This document shows, piece by piece, positions 40,354 through 48,550 of a stretch of DNA of 64,000 nt. Positions within the stretch are counted from its first letter, which is position 1. Each line of letters starts with the position of its first letter. Origin of the DNA: F23-B02 sp963613665 (GTDB taxonomy: Bacteria > Bacillota > Clostridia > Oscillospirales > Oscillospiraceae); contig CAVEAL010000003.1 of the NCBI GenBank assembly GCA_963613665.1, positions 1-64,000 of the forward strand. The letters are read 5' to 3'. Both the position numbers and the translations under genes were made by a program. Below the pieces are notes generated by a model. It was not told the origin of the DNA. It saw nothing but the letters and a program-made list of their open reading frames with translations, and ran no database searches.

Positions 40354-40382
40354 ATTATACTATTTTGCACCCGTATTGTCAA
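40354..40382 (-). promoter_or_regulatory. Consensus sigma-A promoter of the DUF3048 gene
   Basis: On the minus strand TTGACA (40377-40382), 17 bases, TATAAT (40354-40359): a perfect consensus promoter. Its -35 overlaps the -35 of the divergent ywlG-like gene. Confidence 0.9.
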
Positions 40383-40404
40383 ACCGGCGAAATTGTGTTA
40401 GTAT
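40376..40404 (+). promoter_or_regulatory. Promoter of the YwlG-like gene
   Basis: TTGTCA at 40376-40381, 17 bases, TAGTAT at 40399-40404. Shares the TTGTCAA block with the divergent DUF3048 promoter. Confidence 0.6.
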
Positions 40405-40425
40405 TGCGTACAGGAGATGATTATA

Positions 40426-40968
40426 ATGTATGATCAGATAAAAAGCGAAACCGAAAACGCGGTCAGGGAGCTGCTTGAAAAATCGAATCTCAGGAAAGGC
40501 TCAATAGTTGTTGTCGGCTGCTCGTCAAGCGAAATACTCGGTGAGCGCATCGGCAAGGGCTCGTCTCCGGAGACCGGAGCCGCCGTCGCGGAAACGATAC
40601 TCAAGGTGCTCGACGAAAACGGCATATACCTTGCTGCGCAGTGCTGCGAGCATCTTAACCGCGCACTTGTCGTAGAACGCGAGGCCGCCGAGAAATATAT
40701 GCTTGAGGAGGTCTGCGTAAGACCCATGCCAAAGGCGGGAGGCTCGTTCGGTACCGCTGTGTACGACAGAATGCGCGATCCGGTCATGGTCGAGCATGTC
40801 AGGGCTCACGCCGGTATGGACATCGGCTGCACGCTCATAGGTATGCATCTAAAAGAGGTTGCAGTTCCGCTCAGGCTGTCGGTAAAGCATATAGGCGACG
40901 CACTGGTCACCGCAGCTTATACAAGACCGAAGCTCATAGGCGGTGTGAGGGCGCATTATCCGGAATAA
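40426..40968 (+). CDS. YwlG/TIGR01440 family protein
   Basis: 180 residues matching the TIGR01440/DUF436 family: VVVGCSSSEILGERIGKGSSPETGAAVAETILKVL near the start, AAQCCEHLNRALVVER in the middle and MPKAGGSFGTAVYDRMRDPVMVEH. ATG 40426 follows CAGGAG; the ATG nine bases upstream is too near the ribosome site. Function unknown. Monocistronic, ending in a hairpin shared with dapA. Confidence 0.9.
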   Translation: MYDQIKSETENAVRELLEKSNLRKGSIVVVGCSSSEILGERIGKGSSPETGAAVAETILKVLDENGIYLAAQCCEHLNRALVVEREAAEKYMLEEVCVRPMPKAGGSFGTAVYDRMRDPVMVEHVRAHAGMDIGCTLIGMHLKEVAVPLRLSVKHIGDALVTAAYTRPKLIGGVRAHYPE

Positions 40969-40974
40969 TGCTGT

Positions 40975-41001
40975 CAAGGCATTGGCTCGGCCAATGCCTT
41001 G
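40975..41001. terminator. Bidirectional terminator between ywlG-like gene and dapA
   Basis: 12-bp perfect stem CAAGGCATTGGC / GCCAATGCCTTG with 3-base loop, then TATCTTTTC on the plus strand. Confidence 0.85.
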
Positions 41002-41009
41002 TATCTTTT

Positions 41010-41909
41010 CTACTCCGCTTTTACGGCCACTCCGCAGCCGCGCAACGTATCTGCAAGACGCTGCAAATGTTCCGGAGATATCTCTGTCAGAGGCAGGCGA
41101 AGGCGACCGCAGTCTAAGCCGATCATGCGCATGGCGGCCTTCACTGGTATGGGATTGGTTTCTATGAACAGATCCGAGAACAGCCGTGAGTATTTAAAGT
41201 ACAGCTGCCGTGCCTGCAGGAAGTTTCCGTCAAGACACAGCTCGCAAAGCTTTGCGACCGCTGCCGGTACGACGTTTGAAGCAACGGATATGACTCCGAT
41301 TGCGCCGAGCGCCATCATCGGTACGGTGTTGTCGTCGTTGCCGCTCCAGACATAAAGATCATTTCCGCACTCGGCTCTTGTTGAGGCAAACAGGCTGAAA
41401 TCGCCCGAGGCCTCCTTTACGCCGTTTATATTCGGGTGCTTCGAAAGCTCGACATAGGTCTCGAGCTTTATACCGATACTTGTTCTGGACGGGACATTAT
41501 AGACTATCATCGGAATGTCGGCTCTGTCCGCAACGTATGTAAAGTGCTTTATAAGCCCGGACTGCGTTGCCTTGTTATAGTACGGCGTTACCATGAGCAC
41601 ACCGTTGGCATTGCATCTGAGTGCGCATTTTGCAAAGCCGAGAGCTTTTTCCGTATCGTTGCTGCCGATGCCTGCAATGATCTTCATGCGCCCGTCGTTA
41701 TGTCGGCAGGTAAATTCGATAAGCTCTTCGTGTTCATAACGGCTCATTGTTGCGTTCTCGCCGGTGGTTCCGCAAACGACGATCGCTGCCGTTCCGTTAT
41801 CGTACTGGAAGTCGATCAGCTCGGCCATTTTGCCGTAATCTATGCCGCCGTCATTGAACGGCGTTACGATCGCGGTGCATGAGCCCTTGAATATCGGAGT
41901 TTTGAACAT
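41010..41909 (-). CDS. dapA: 4-hydroxy-tetrahydrodipicolinate synthase DapA
   Basis: 299 residues, normal DapA length. TIM barrel with the TTGE pattern (CGTTGENATMSRYEHEEL), the catalytic Tyr in YNVPSRTS, and the Schiff-base lysine in GVKEASGD. It condenses pyruvate with aspartate semialdehyde in the lysine/diaminopimelate route, which also feeds dipicolinate for spores. Start ATG follows GGAGG. A perfect inverted repeat directly precedes the ribosome site. Confidence 0.95.
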   Translation of the reverse strand: MFKTPIFKGSCTAIVTPFNDGGIDYGKMAELIDFQYDNGTAAIVVCGTTGENATMSRYEHEELIEFTCRHNDGRMKIIAGIGSNDTEKALGFAKCALRCNANGVLMVTPYYNKATQSGLIKHFTYVADRADIPMIVYNVPSRTSIGIKLETYVELSKHPNINGVKEASGDFSLFASTRAECGNDLYVWSGNDDNTVPMMALGAIGVISVASNVVPAAVAKLCELCLDGNFLQARQLYFKYSRLFSDLFIETNPIPVKAAMRMIGLDCGRLRLPLTEISPEHLQRLADTLRGCGVAVKAE

Positions 41910-41920
41910 GGTATACCTCC

Positions 41921-41948
41921 AATCATAATGCTTATAAACATTATGATT
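41921..41948. promoter_or_regulatory. Perfect inverted repeat directly before dapA ribosome site
   Basis: AATCATAATG (41921-41930) and CATTATGATT (41939-41948), 8-base loop. On the minus strand the repeat abuts GGAGG of dapA. It could be an operator or an RNA hairpin controlling translation. Confidence 0.55.
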
Positions 41949-41970
41949 GCCGTGCTTGATATATGACTTG

Positions 41971-41999
41971 TTGAATTATTGCGGTCTTTGTATTATAAT
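41971..41999 (+). promoter_or_regulatory. Sigma-A promoter of queA-tgt
   Basis: TTGAAT at 41971-41976, 17 bases, TATAAT at 41994-41999, about 30 bases before queA. Confidence 0.75.
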
Positions 42000-42031
42000 A
42001 AAAGCTCACTATATAAATGGAGCACGATCTA

Positions 42032-43054
42032 ATGAATAAATCGGATTTTGATTTCTACCTGCCGGAGCGGCTGATAGCACAAACGCCGCTTGAAAAGCGC
42101 GATGCCTCGCGCCTTCTGCATCTTGATAAGAATACCGGCGAAATTGAGCACGCTCACTTTTGCGATATAACGAAGTATCTAAAAAAAGGCGACTGCCTTG
42201 TGATGAATGACTCGCGCGTTCTTCCGGCGCGTCTTATCGGTTCGCGTATGAGCGGAGGACTCGTCGAACTCGTACTGCTGCGCGATCTCGGTGACGGCTG
42301 CTGGGAGTGCCTGAGCCGCCCGGGAAGAAAAACAAAGCCCGGTACGGAGCTCAGCTTCGGCGACGGTGAGCTTACGGCCACTGTCATGAGCGTAGCAGAC
42401 GGCGGAAACAGAATTGTCAAATTCCACTTTGAGGGCGTTTTCCTCGAAAAGCTCGAAAGGCTGGGAAAAATGCCGCTGCCGCCTTATATAAAGGAAGAGC
42501 TTCAGGACTCGGAGCGATATCAGACCGTGTATTCGCGAGAGCTCGGCAGCGCCGCTGCGCCCACGGCTGGACTGCATTTCACCAAGGAGCTTTTAAAAGA
42601 GATCGAGGCCATGGGTGTCAAGACCTGCTTTGTAACTCTGCATGTCGGCCTCGGCACCTTCAGACCTGTCAAGGCCGAAAAAATTGAAGAGCATGAAATG
42701 CACTCAGAGTTTTGTATGGTCCCGCAGGAGACGGCGGATATCATAAACGAGACAAAGAAAAACGGAGGCAGGGTCATCGGCGTAGGTACGACATCCTGCC
42801 GTACGCTCGAAAGCTTTGCGCAGGATGACGGTTTTATGCAGGCCTCGTCCGGCTGGACCGATATCTTTATTTATCCCGGATATAAATTCAAATGCATCGA
42901 TGCGCTGATAACAAACTTTCATCTGCCTGAGAGTACGCTCATAATGCTCGTTTCAGCTCTTGCCGGACGCGAGCATGTTCTCAACGCGTATTCCGTCGCC
43001 GTAGAACAGGAGTACAGATTTTTCTCCTTCGGTGATGCAATGCTGATCGAATAG
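42032..43054 (+). CDS. queA: tRNA preQ1(34) S-adenosylmethionine ribosyltransferase-isomerase QueA
   Basis: 340 residues, the usual QueA length. Family motifs: NKSDFDFYLPERLIAQTPLEKRDASRLL, MNDSRVLPARLIG, AAPTAGLHFT and the C-terminal TNFHLPESTLIMLVSALAG. It adds the cyclopentene ring from SAM onto preQ1 in tRNA. ATG 42032 follows GGAG at 42019-42022; an earlier ATG at 42017 is unlikely because the ribosome site would lie inside it. It precedes tgt, its pathway partner. Confidence 0.96.
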   Translation: MNKSDFDFYLPERLIAQTPLEKRDASRLLHLDKNTGEIEHAHFCDITKYLKKGDCLVMNDSRVLPARLIGSRMSGGLVELVLLRDLGDGCWECLSRPGRKTKPGTELSFGDGELTATVMSVADGGNRIVKFHFEGVFLEKLERLGKMPLPPYIKEELQDSERYQTVYSRELGSAAAPTAGLHFTKELLKEIEAMGVKTCFVTLHVGLGTFRPVKAEKIEEHEMHSEFCMVPQETADIINETKKNGGRVIGVGTTSCRTLESFAQDDGFMQASSGWTDIFIYPGYKFKCIDALITNFHLPESTLIMLVSALAGREHVLNAYSVAVEQEYRFFSFGDAMLIE

Positions 43055-43065
43055 GGGAGGGGACT

Positions 43066-44196
43066 ATGTACAAACTCAAAAAACAGGAGGGACACGCCCG
43101 CCGCGGCGAGCTTGAGACCCCTCACGGAACCGTACAGACGCCGGTTTTCATGAATGTCGGCACGGCAGCCGCCATTAAGGGGGCACTTTCCGCTGCCGAC
43201 CTGAAGACTATCGGCTGTCAGGTTGAGCTGTCGAACACCTATCATCTGCATCTCCGCCCCGGTGATGAGCTCGTAAGGGACATGGGCGGTTTGCATAAAT
43301 TCATGACATGGGACGGCCCTATACTTACAGACAGCGGCGGATTTCAGATATTTTCCCTTGCAAGTCTGCGCAAGATAAGCGAGGAGGGCGTTAAGTTCAA
43401 CTCCCACATTGACGGCCGGCACATATTTATGGGACCCGAGGAAAGCATGCGCATTCAGTCAAATCTCGGCTCGGATATCGCAATGGCCTTTGATGAGTGT
43501 ATAAAGATACCTTCGCCGCGCGAGTATGTTGAAAAATCCTGCGAGCGCACTTATCGCTGGCTCAAGCGCTGCAAGGCTGCACTTAATGAGTATAACAGCC
43601 GTGACGACGCGGTAAACCCCGGTCAAATGCTGTTTGGCATAAATCAGGGGGCAGTCTTTGCAGATATACGCATTGAGCACATGAAAAAGATAGCGGAGCT
43701 CGATCTTCCCGGCTATGCCATCGGCGGTCTTGCCGTAGGTGAGAGCCATCAGGAAATGTACGATACCATTCAGGCGGTCGAGGAATATATGCCGAAGGAC
43801 AAGCCGCGCTACCTGATGGGCGTCGGTACGCCGGGAAATATTATAGAGGGAGTTGCACGCGGCGTGGACTTCTTCGACTGCGTCATGCCGGCGCGAAACG
43901 GCAGGCACGGGCATCTGTTTACCTGGAACGGAATTATTAACATTAAAAACGAAAAATACCTGCGCGATGAGCTGCCTATAGATCCCGACTGCGGCTGCCC
44001 TGTGTGCAGGCGATACAGCAGGGCGTATGTCAGGCATCTGTTCAAGGCAAATGAAATGCTTGCCATGCGATTTGCGGTCATGCATAATCTGTATTTTTAC
44101 AATAAGCTCATGGAAAAGATACGTCTCAGTCTCGATGAAGGAAGCTTTGAGCAGTTCAGAAGTAAATATTCAAAATTATTGGACACGAGGATATAA
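43066..44196 (+). CDS. tgt: tRNA-guanine(34) transglycosylase Tgt
   Basis: 376 residues. Catalytic nucleophile Asp in MPARNGRHGHLFT context (VDFFDCVMPARNG) and the first Asp in ILTDSGGFQIFSL. The zinc site is CGCPVCRRYSRAYVRHLF. It exchanges guanine 34 for preQ1 in tRNAs for Asp, Asn, His and Tyr. ATG follows GGGGAGG, 11 bases after queA. Confidence 0.97.
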   Translation: MYKLKKQEGHARRGELETPHGTVQTPVFMNVGTAAAIKGALSAADLKTIGCQVELSNTYHLHLRPGDELVRDMGGLHKFMTWDGPILTDSGGFQIFSLASLRKISEEGVKFNSHIDGRHIFMGPEESMRIQSNLGSDIAMAFDECIKIPSPREYVEKSCERTYRWLKRCKAALNEYNSRDDAVNPGQMLFGINQGAVFADIRIEHMKKIAELDLPGYAIGGLAVGESHQEMYDTIQAVEEYMPKDKPRYLMGVGTPGNIIEGVARGVDFFDCVMPARNGRHGHLFTWNGIINIKNEKYLRDELPIDPDCGCPVCRRYSRAYVRHLFKANEMLAMRFAVMHNLYFYNKLMEKIRLSLDEGSFEQFRSKYSKLLDTRI

Positions 44197-44201
44197 AGTA
44201 C

Positions 44202-44230
44202 TTGAAATAAAGAGCATTAATATGTATAAT
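44202..44230 (+). promoter_or_regulatory. Sigma-A promoter of yajC
   Basis: TTGAAA at 44202-44207, 17 bases, TATAAT at 44225-44230. Confidence 0.75.
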
Positions 44231-44273
44231 TAACTAAATGCCTAAAGCGAAATTTAAATATAAGGAGCACAAT

Positions 44274-44597
44274 ATGTTTTTAGCAACGACTACCGGAGCG
44301 GGAAGCTCCAGTTCCATGATCATTATCCTTCTTCTGTTCTTTGTCCTGATGTGGTTCTTCATGATCCGCCCCGAAAAGAAAAAGCAGAAGAAGATCGAAG
44401 AAATGCGCAGCGCGCTGACGGTCGGTGATCAGATTGTCACCATCGGCGGCATAATGGGAACGATCGTTCATGTTACAGAGGACGATATCACCATCGAGAC
44501 CGGTGAGGACAGAGTCCGCGTTCAGTTCAAAAAATGGGCAGTCAGCAGCAATGTGAGAGCCGATGCGGCTGAAGCAAAGGAAAAAGAGAAAAAGTAA
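44274..44597 (+). CDS. yajC: Preprotein translocase subunit YajC
   Basis: 107 residues. Single N-terminal transmembrane helix (MIIILLLFFVLMWFFMIRPEKKKQKK), then the YajC soluble core MRSALTVGDQIVTIGGIMGTIVHVTEDDITIETG. The real start is ATG 44274 after TAAGGAG, not the longer frame at 44238. YajC associates with SecDF; the usual secD and secF neighbours are not next to it here. Confidence 0.94.
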   Translation: MFLATTTGAGSSSSMIIILLLFFVLMWFFMIRPEKKKQKKIEEMRSALTVGDQIVTIGGIMGTIVHVTEDDITIETGEDRVRVQFKKWAVSSNVRADAAEAKEKEKK

Positions 44598-44608
44598 TAA
44601 GCGTTCAT

Positions 44609-44663
44609 AAAAATACCTTCGGACAAATATGATGTACAAACATCATGTACCGGAGGTATTTTT
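44609..44663 (+). terminator. yajC terminator that contains the next gene's ribosome site
   Basis: 14-bp arms AAAAATACCTTCGG (44609-44622) and CCGGAGGTATTTTT (44650-44663), with an inner hairpin ATGATG/CATCAT. The 3' arm contains GGAGG at 44652-44656, and the T run ends right at the ATG 44664 of the following gene. A sigma-E-like promoter could lie in the loop (AAATATG ... CATGTACC), but the match is weak. Confidence 0.75.
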
Positions 44664-45065
44664 ATGTCTGGAAGCAAAAATAAAGAAAGGGCCGGAGTAG
44701 TGGCGGGGACCGTGCTGGCAATAGCACTTACCGCAGTTCTGTGCGGCATATATGCTCTGCTTGTGAAAAACGGAAAATGCACACAGGAGCACACTGACCT
44801 GATCATGAGCACTGCGATTGCAGTGAGCGTGCTGACAGCATCGCTGATCACAAGCGCGGGGCGGGGGAGCCGGCGGATTTACGGGCTGGTGCTTGGTCTT
44901 ATATACGCCGCAATTTTGACGGCAGTGCCGCTGCTTGCGTATCCTAGCGAGGTCGATTGGCTTAAAATTATCCGTATTTTTGCCGTTGCGGCTGCGAGCG
45001 GCCTGATAGGCGGAAGCGTCAATTTAGGCAAAAGTAACAAAAGCTTACACAAAAGTCGCAAATGA
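44664..45065 (+). CDS. TIGR04086-like membrane protein
   Basis: 133 residues, four hydrophobic helices (about 10-32, 43-62, 70-88, 96-117) and a basic, Ser-rich end. It resembles the TIGR04086 membrane family (YrzE-like) found mostly in spore formers beside yajC. Its ribosome site is buried in the 3' arm of the yajC terminator. Function unknown. Confidence 0.78.
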   Translation: MSGSKNKERAGVVAGTVLAIALTAVLCGIYALLVKNGKCTQEHTDLIMSTAIAVSVLTASLITSAGRGSRRIYGLVLGLIYAAILTAVPLLAYPSEVDWLKIIRIFAVAAASGLIGGSVNLGKSNKSLHKSRK

Positions 45066-45284
45066 TGAGCTTGATATAACCGACTGTATACCAACCAACG
45101 AGTTTACATAACGCGTTATGATAACCTATATATAGTGAAAAACCGTAAATATGGCGCCTAAATGTTGTGATTATTACTTGCTGTAGTTTGATTGGCGCGG
45201 CCGGAGGGTAACTAAGTTTACATAACACAGTTAACATAATATATCGACATAATTAACAAAATTGATATTATTTTTAGAAAACGC
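45066..45284. promoter_or_regulatory. Regulatory intergenic region with repeated TTTACATAA motifs
   Basis: Roughly 300 AT-rich bases before the 45383 gene. It contains GTTTACATAAC twice (45102-45112 and 45216-45226), a perfect palindrome CATAACGCGTTATG (45107-45120) overlapping the first copy, and ATTATGTAAA, the reverse form, at 45329-45338, after the promoter. No open frame with a ribosome site is seen. Confidence 0.55.
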
Positions 45285-45313
45285 TTGATTACATCGAAAA
45301 GTTGTATTATATT
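45285..45313 (+). promoter_or_regulatory. Sigma-A promoter of the membrane protein-xerD pair
   Basis: TTGATT at 45285-45290, 17 bases, TATATT at 45308-45313. Confidence 0.75.
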
Positions 45314-45382
45314 GTGTGTACACAGTAATTATGTAAATCCATGAGTTATTCTCCGATGCTTTTGTAAATGAGAGGAGAACTG

Positions 45383-45907
45383 ATGGATAATTATGATTTA
45401 CGCAAAAAAGACGGATTTATACCTGATTTCGGCCTTGGTCTGATGCTCACAGCGGCGGCTTTTGCTGTCGGATGCTGCTGTACCGCTCTACTGAGAATGG
45501 CTCCTGTTACGGATGTTATGTCTATCGGAATGACCGAAAAGGCGGCGGTGTGGATCGCTTTGGCCGCTTTTCTCTCGGCTGAGTCAGCGTGCATTGTTAT
45601 GCCTGCTGCAAGAGTGCTAAGCATCCTGCTGTCTGCTGTGTGCGGTGCAGCGGCTGCGTGTATATCTTATATGTATTCGTCTTTGAAGCTCTTTTCGTCT
45701 GAATTTTTTGCCTTTGCTGCCGTTATCTTTACGCTTTCGGCAGCTGTAGCATATGTTTCCGACCGAGTTTTTGTGCTGTCGCCGAAGCTGCGGAGCGTTA
45801 TTCGCACCGACCGCAGACTCAGGCGTGAGCTTAATATATTCTGCGCCGTGTCGTCGGCGCTTGCGCTTGCGGCGATTGCTGCTGCGGCTGCATTTATTCT
45901 GTTATAA
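45383..45907 (+). CDS. Membrane protein, function unknown
   Basis: 174 residues with about five hydrophobic helices and short polar loops, including an Arg-rich loop (RSVIRTDRRLRRELN). No recognised domain. ATG 45383 follows GAGAGGAG; the in-frame ATG at 45368 contains that ribosome site and is rejected. It has its own promoter with many motif repeats upstream and is followed 20 bases later by the xerD-like gene, so they are likely expressed together. Confidence 0.8.
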   Translation: MDNYDLRKKDGFIPDFGLGLMLTAAAFAVGCCCTALLRMAPVTDVMSIGMTEKAAVWIALAAFLSAESACIVMPAARVLSILLSAVCGAAAACISYMYSSLKLFSSEFFAFAAVIFTLSAAVAYVSDRVFVLSPKLRSVIRTDRRLRRELNIFCAVSSALALAAIAAAAAFILL

Positions 45908-45927
45908 ATGAGAAAGGGGGTTGCCGG

Positions 45928-46830
45928 ATGCTTAATTCTGAGTGCCTCGAAGTGTTCAATAAGTATCTTACCGAGGTAAAGAAGTGCTCCCAAAATACCC
46001 TCAGCTCCTATATGCGTGACGTTCGCCAGTTCGGCGATTTTATGGAAACGCACACGACGGAGAATATCGCAAGTGCAACGGAGGACGAACTGTCCGAGTA
46101 CATAGAATGGCTCAAAGGAAACGGCAAGAGCGTAGCTACGGTGTCAAGAGCGATAGCGTCGCTCAAATGTATGTACGGTGTTCTGCATGACGGAGGCTAT
46201 GTCAGCGAAAATCCTACAGGAAAGCTCGCGCCGGAAAAGAGCCAGCATAAGCTTCCGCAGATACTGACGAGCAAGGAGGTAGACCTCCTGCTTGAGCAGC
46301 CCTCATGCACTGATGCTAAGGGTTACCGCGACAGGGCCATGCTCGAGCTGCTGTATGCTACCGGCATAAGGGTCAGCGAGCTCATCGCGCTGAATATCAA
46401 TGATGTGAACACCTCGGCCGGAGTTGTCAGATGCGCGCCGAATACGGATAAGGAGCGTCTCATACCTCTGTACGCTACGGCAGTCAAGGCTCTCAATGAG
46501 TATATTGAGTTTGTACGCCCGCAGATGATCGCTCTGCCGACGGAGCAGGCACTGTTTGTGAATGTAAGCGGCGAGCGTATGTCCCGTCAGGGCTTCTGGA
46601 AGATCATAAAGTCGTATCAGCAGAAGGCACATATAGAAAAAACGATAACGCCGCATACACTGCGCCACTCGTTTGCTGCGCATCTGCTTGAAAACGGAGC
46701 TGATCTGCACTCGATACAGGAAATGCTCGGACATTCGGATATATCGTCAACGCAGATATACTCACAGCTTGTAAAAAAACAGCTAAAGGATGTGTACAAC
46801 AAGGCGCACCCGAGAGCTCATAACGGATAA
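45928..46830 (+). CDS. xerD: Tyrosine recombinase XerD/XerC family
   Basis: 300 residues, typical Xer length. N-terminal SAM-like DNA-binding domain (VFNKYLTEVKKCSQNTLSSYMRDVRQF). The catalytic domain has the conserved residues Arg at about 147 (TGIRVSEL), His-x-x-Arg at about 243-246 (HTLRHSFAAHLL), His at about 269 (LGHSDI) and the Tyr nucleophile in STQIYSQL. It probably resolves chromosome dimers. A second Xer gene lies at 59755, and which of the two is the dif recombinase cannot be decided here. Confidence 0.93.
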   Translation: MLNSECLEVFNKYLTEVKKCSQNTLSSYMRDVRQFGDFMETHTTENIASATEDELSEYIEWLKGNGKSVATVSRAIASLKCMYGVLHDGGYVSENPTGKLAPEKSQHKLPQILTSKEVDLLLEQPSCTDAKGYRDRAMLELLYATGIRVSELIALNINDVNTSAGVVRCAPNTDKERLIPLYATAVKALNEYIEFVRPQMIALPTEQALFVNVSGERMSRQGFWKIIKSYQQKAHIEKTITPHTLRHSFAAHLLENGADLHSIQEMLGHSDISSTQIYSQLVKKQLKDVYNKAHPRAHNG

Positions 46831-46832
46831 GG

Positions 46833-46867
46833 AAAACTGCTGTACTCATCTGAGTACAGCAGTTTTT
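46833..46867. terminator. Bidirectional terminator after xerD
   Basis: 15-bp perfect arms AAAACTGCTGTACTC and GAGTACAGCAGTTTT, 4-base loop. It serves both the + strand recombinase and the minus-strand ATP-grasp gene. Confidence 0.92.
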
Positions 46868-46877
46868 GCAGCTATAT

Positions 46878-48521
46878 TTAATTACGGCAATTTAAGCTGT
46901 TTTCTATTGCATAGCGCTCGGCGGCGCTGCCTTTTCTGCAGCGGATAACGACTTCAGGCGACTCGAGGAACGCGTCGGGCTCGATGACGCTGACAGAGTC
47001 GGGGATATATATCTGCCGCAGTCTTTTGCATGTCCTGAATGCGTATGTACATATCTTCTCGCAGCCTTCGGGCAGTATGACGCTTTCAAGCGCACTGCAT
47101 CTGTTGAATGCCGAGCGCGATATTGTTTTCACAGGCTTTTTAAACTCAAGGTGCCTGAGCTTTGAACAGTTGTAGAATGCCAGATAGCCAATTTCGTCGA
47201 GCTCGGCTTCAATGACAAGGCTTTTGAGATTTTTGCTGTTTTTGAAGGTATTATCGGATATGCATCGGACGGGGAAGCCGTCTATCGCTTCAGGTATCGT
47301 CATCTCATGCACGGCCTTGCTTCCGCTTGACAGAGTCACTGCGCCATGCGCTATGGAGTAATTATAGTCAAGCGCTGCGTTTCGCTTTGCGTAATTTTTA
47401 AATGCATCAGAGATTATGCGTTCACGGTACTTACCGTAAAGCGGTCCGTTGTTGTACTGGTGGATATCGATACCGGCGCCGCCGACATTGTACTCGATAA
47501 GGACGGGCTCTCCGTCCTCGTCTATGGCTATATCCCACGAAGCGACACCGAACATCGGCACATGCATATGACAGCGCTTGACGGCCTCCAGAGCTTTATC
47601 GAAATTAGGAACAAATCCATCGCTGAAAACAAAGCCGTTCGGATGAACGTCGTATCTCTCGCCCTTTTGCGTATAGCCGCAGTCATTGAGATGCCCGTCG
47701 GGCCTGACTCCGCAGCCGACTCCGCCGCTGCTGAAGTTGTCAACACGGCTGCCGCTGTTTCCTATCCTCACGACCGCCGACAGAGGGATCGACTCACCGT
47801 CGAGCATTATGCAGATGATGCGTATAGTGTTTATGGAGGACGCGTTCATCTTTGCCATTTCAGGGTGCTGGCGCATAACGAGCTGGACGGCAACGTCACG
47901 GTCAGCCTCGAGCGCTTCGGAAATATCGTCCTTTGAGCTATCCGTGCCCAAAAAGCGCACACCCTTTCCGCCGCTGCTTGCACGGCTTATTTTGACCACG
48001 ACACCGGGATCAAGATTTTCATACAGCTTATCGACTGCCTGCTGCTTGCTTATGGGGCTGAAATCCGCGTCGAGATACAGCCCGTGTATTTTCCGTATAA
48101 GTGTTACGGGATGCTTTACGCATGGCAGCAGTACGTCCATGTAGTTTTTGTCAAGGAAGGCGCGGAGATAGTCGTGATCTATCTTGCTCCACTCAACATT
48201 GTAATAATGTATATCGCTGCCGATATATTCGGGACTGTATACACCGGTTTTATCACTGTATACCTGCACCCAGAGCGGATCTACAAGTCCTGTATCCCAT
48301 ACATCGCTCCATGCTTTTTTGAGCTCGCTCATCTGCTGCTCGGTAAGTTCTGCCGTCTGACCGGTCATTTCTCTGAACCATTTTTTGAGAGCATCCGATT
48401 TAACGCTGCGCTTTTCGTCCGACGCGATAGCGGAAACTGCACGAACAAGATCATCGCGGCGATTTTTCCACAGCGTGTCAAACATATAGCTGTAGAGCTT
48501 ATCTTTAATTATAGCCTTCAT
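46878..48521 (-). CDS. ATP-grasp protein fused to BspA-like leucine-rich repeats
   Basis: 547 residues. Residues about 130-400 resemble the sugar-transfer-associated ATP-grasp family, with VVKISRASSGGKGVRFLG in the nucleotide-binding region and SWDIAIDEDGEPVLIEYNVGGAGIDIHQYNNGPLYGKY as the acidic metal-binding segment. From about 435 the chain turns into BspA-type repeats (IGYLAFYNCSKLRHLEF, ISRSAFNRCSALESVILPEGC, ICTYAFRTCKRLRQIYIPDSV). No signal peptide, so it is cytoplasmic. The frame opens 24 codons earlier, but ATG at 48519-48521 follows GGAGG. It may ligate amino-acid or sugar groups in a cell-surface polymer pathway; the repeats may recruit a partner. Confidence 0.82.
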   Translation of the reverse strand: MKAIIKDKLYSYMFDTLWKNRRDDLVRAVSAIASDEKRSVKSDALKKWFREMTGQTAELTEQQMSELKKAWSDVWDTGLVDPLWVQVYSDKTGVYSPEYIGSDIHYYNVEWSKIDHDYLRAFLDKNYMDVLLPCVKHPVTLIRKIHGLYLDADFSPISKQQAVDKLYENLDPGVVVKISRASSGGKGVRFLGTDSSKDDISEALEADRDVAVQLVMRQHPEMAKMNASSINTIRIICIMLDGESIPLSAVVRIGNSGSRVDNFSSGGVGCGVRPDGHLNDCGYTQKGERYDVHPNGFVFSDGFVPNFDKALEAVKRCHMHVPMFGVASWDIAIDEDGEPVLIEYNVGGAGIDIHQYNNGPLYGKYRERIISDAFKNYAKRNAALDYNYSIAHGAVTLSSGSKAVHEMTIPEAIDGFPVRCISDNTFKNSKNLKSLVIEAELDEIGYLAFYNCSKLRHLEFKKPVKTISRSAFNRCSALESVILPEGCEKICTYAFRTCKRLRQIYIPDSVSVIEPDAFLESPEVVIRCRKGSAAERYAIENSLNCRN

Positions 48522-48550
48522 TATTGCCTCCGAAGCAGAAAGTCGGTTAG

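Noticed and set aside
41921..41948. Lysine riboswitch before dapA
   Set aside because: The space is too short and contains only one simple inverted repeat.
45928..46830. Xer gene as integrase of a mobile element
   Set aside because: No attachment repeats, cargo genes or tRNA junction; housekeeping neighbours on both sides. The same applies to the copy at 59755.
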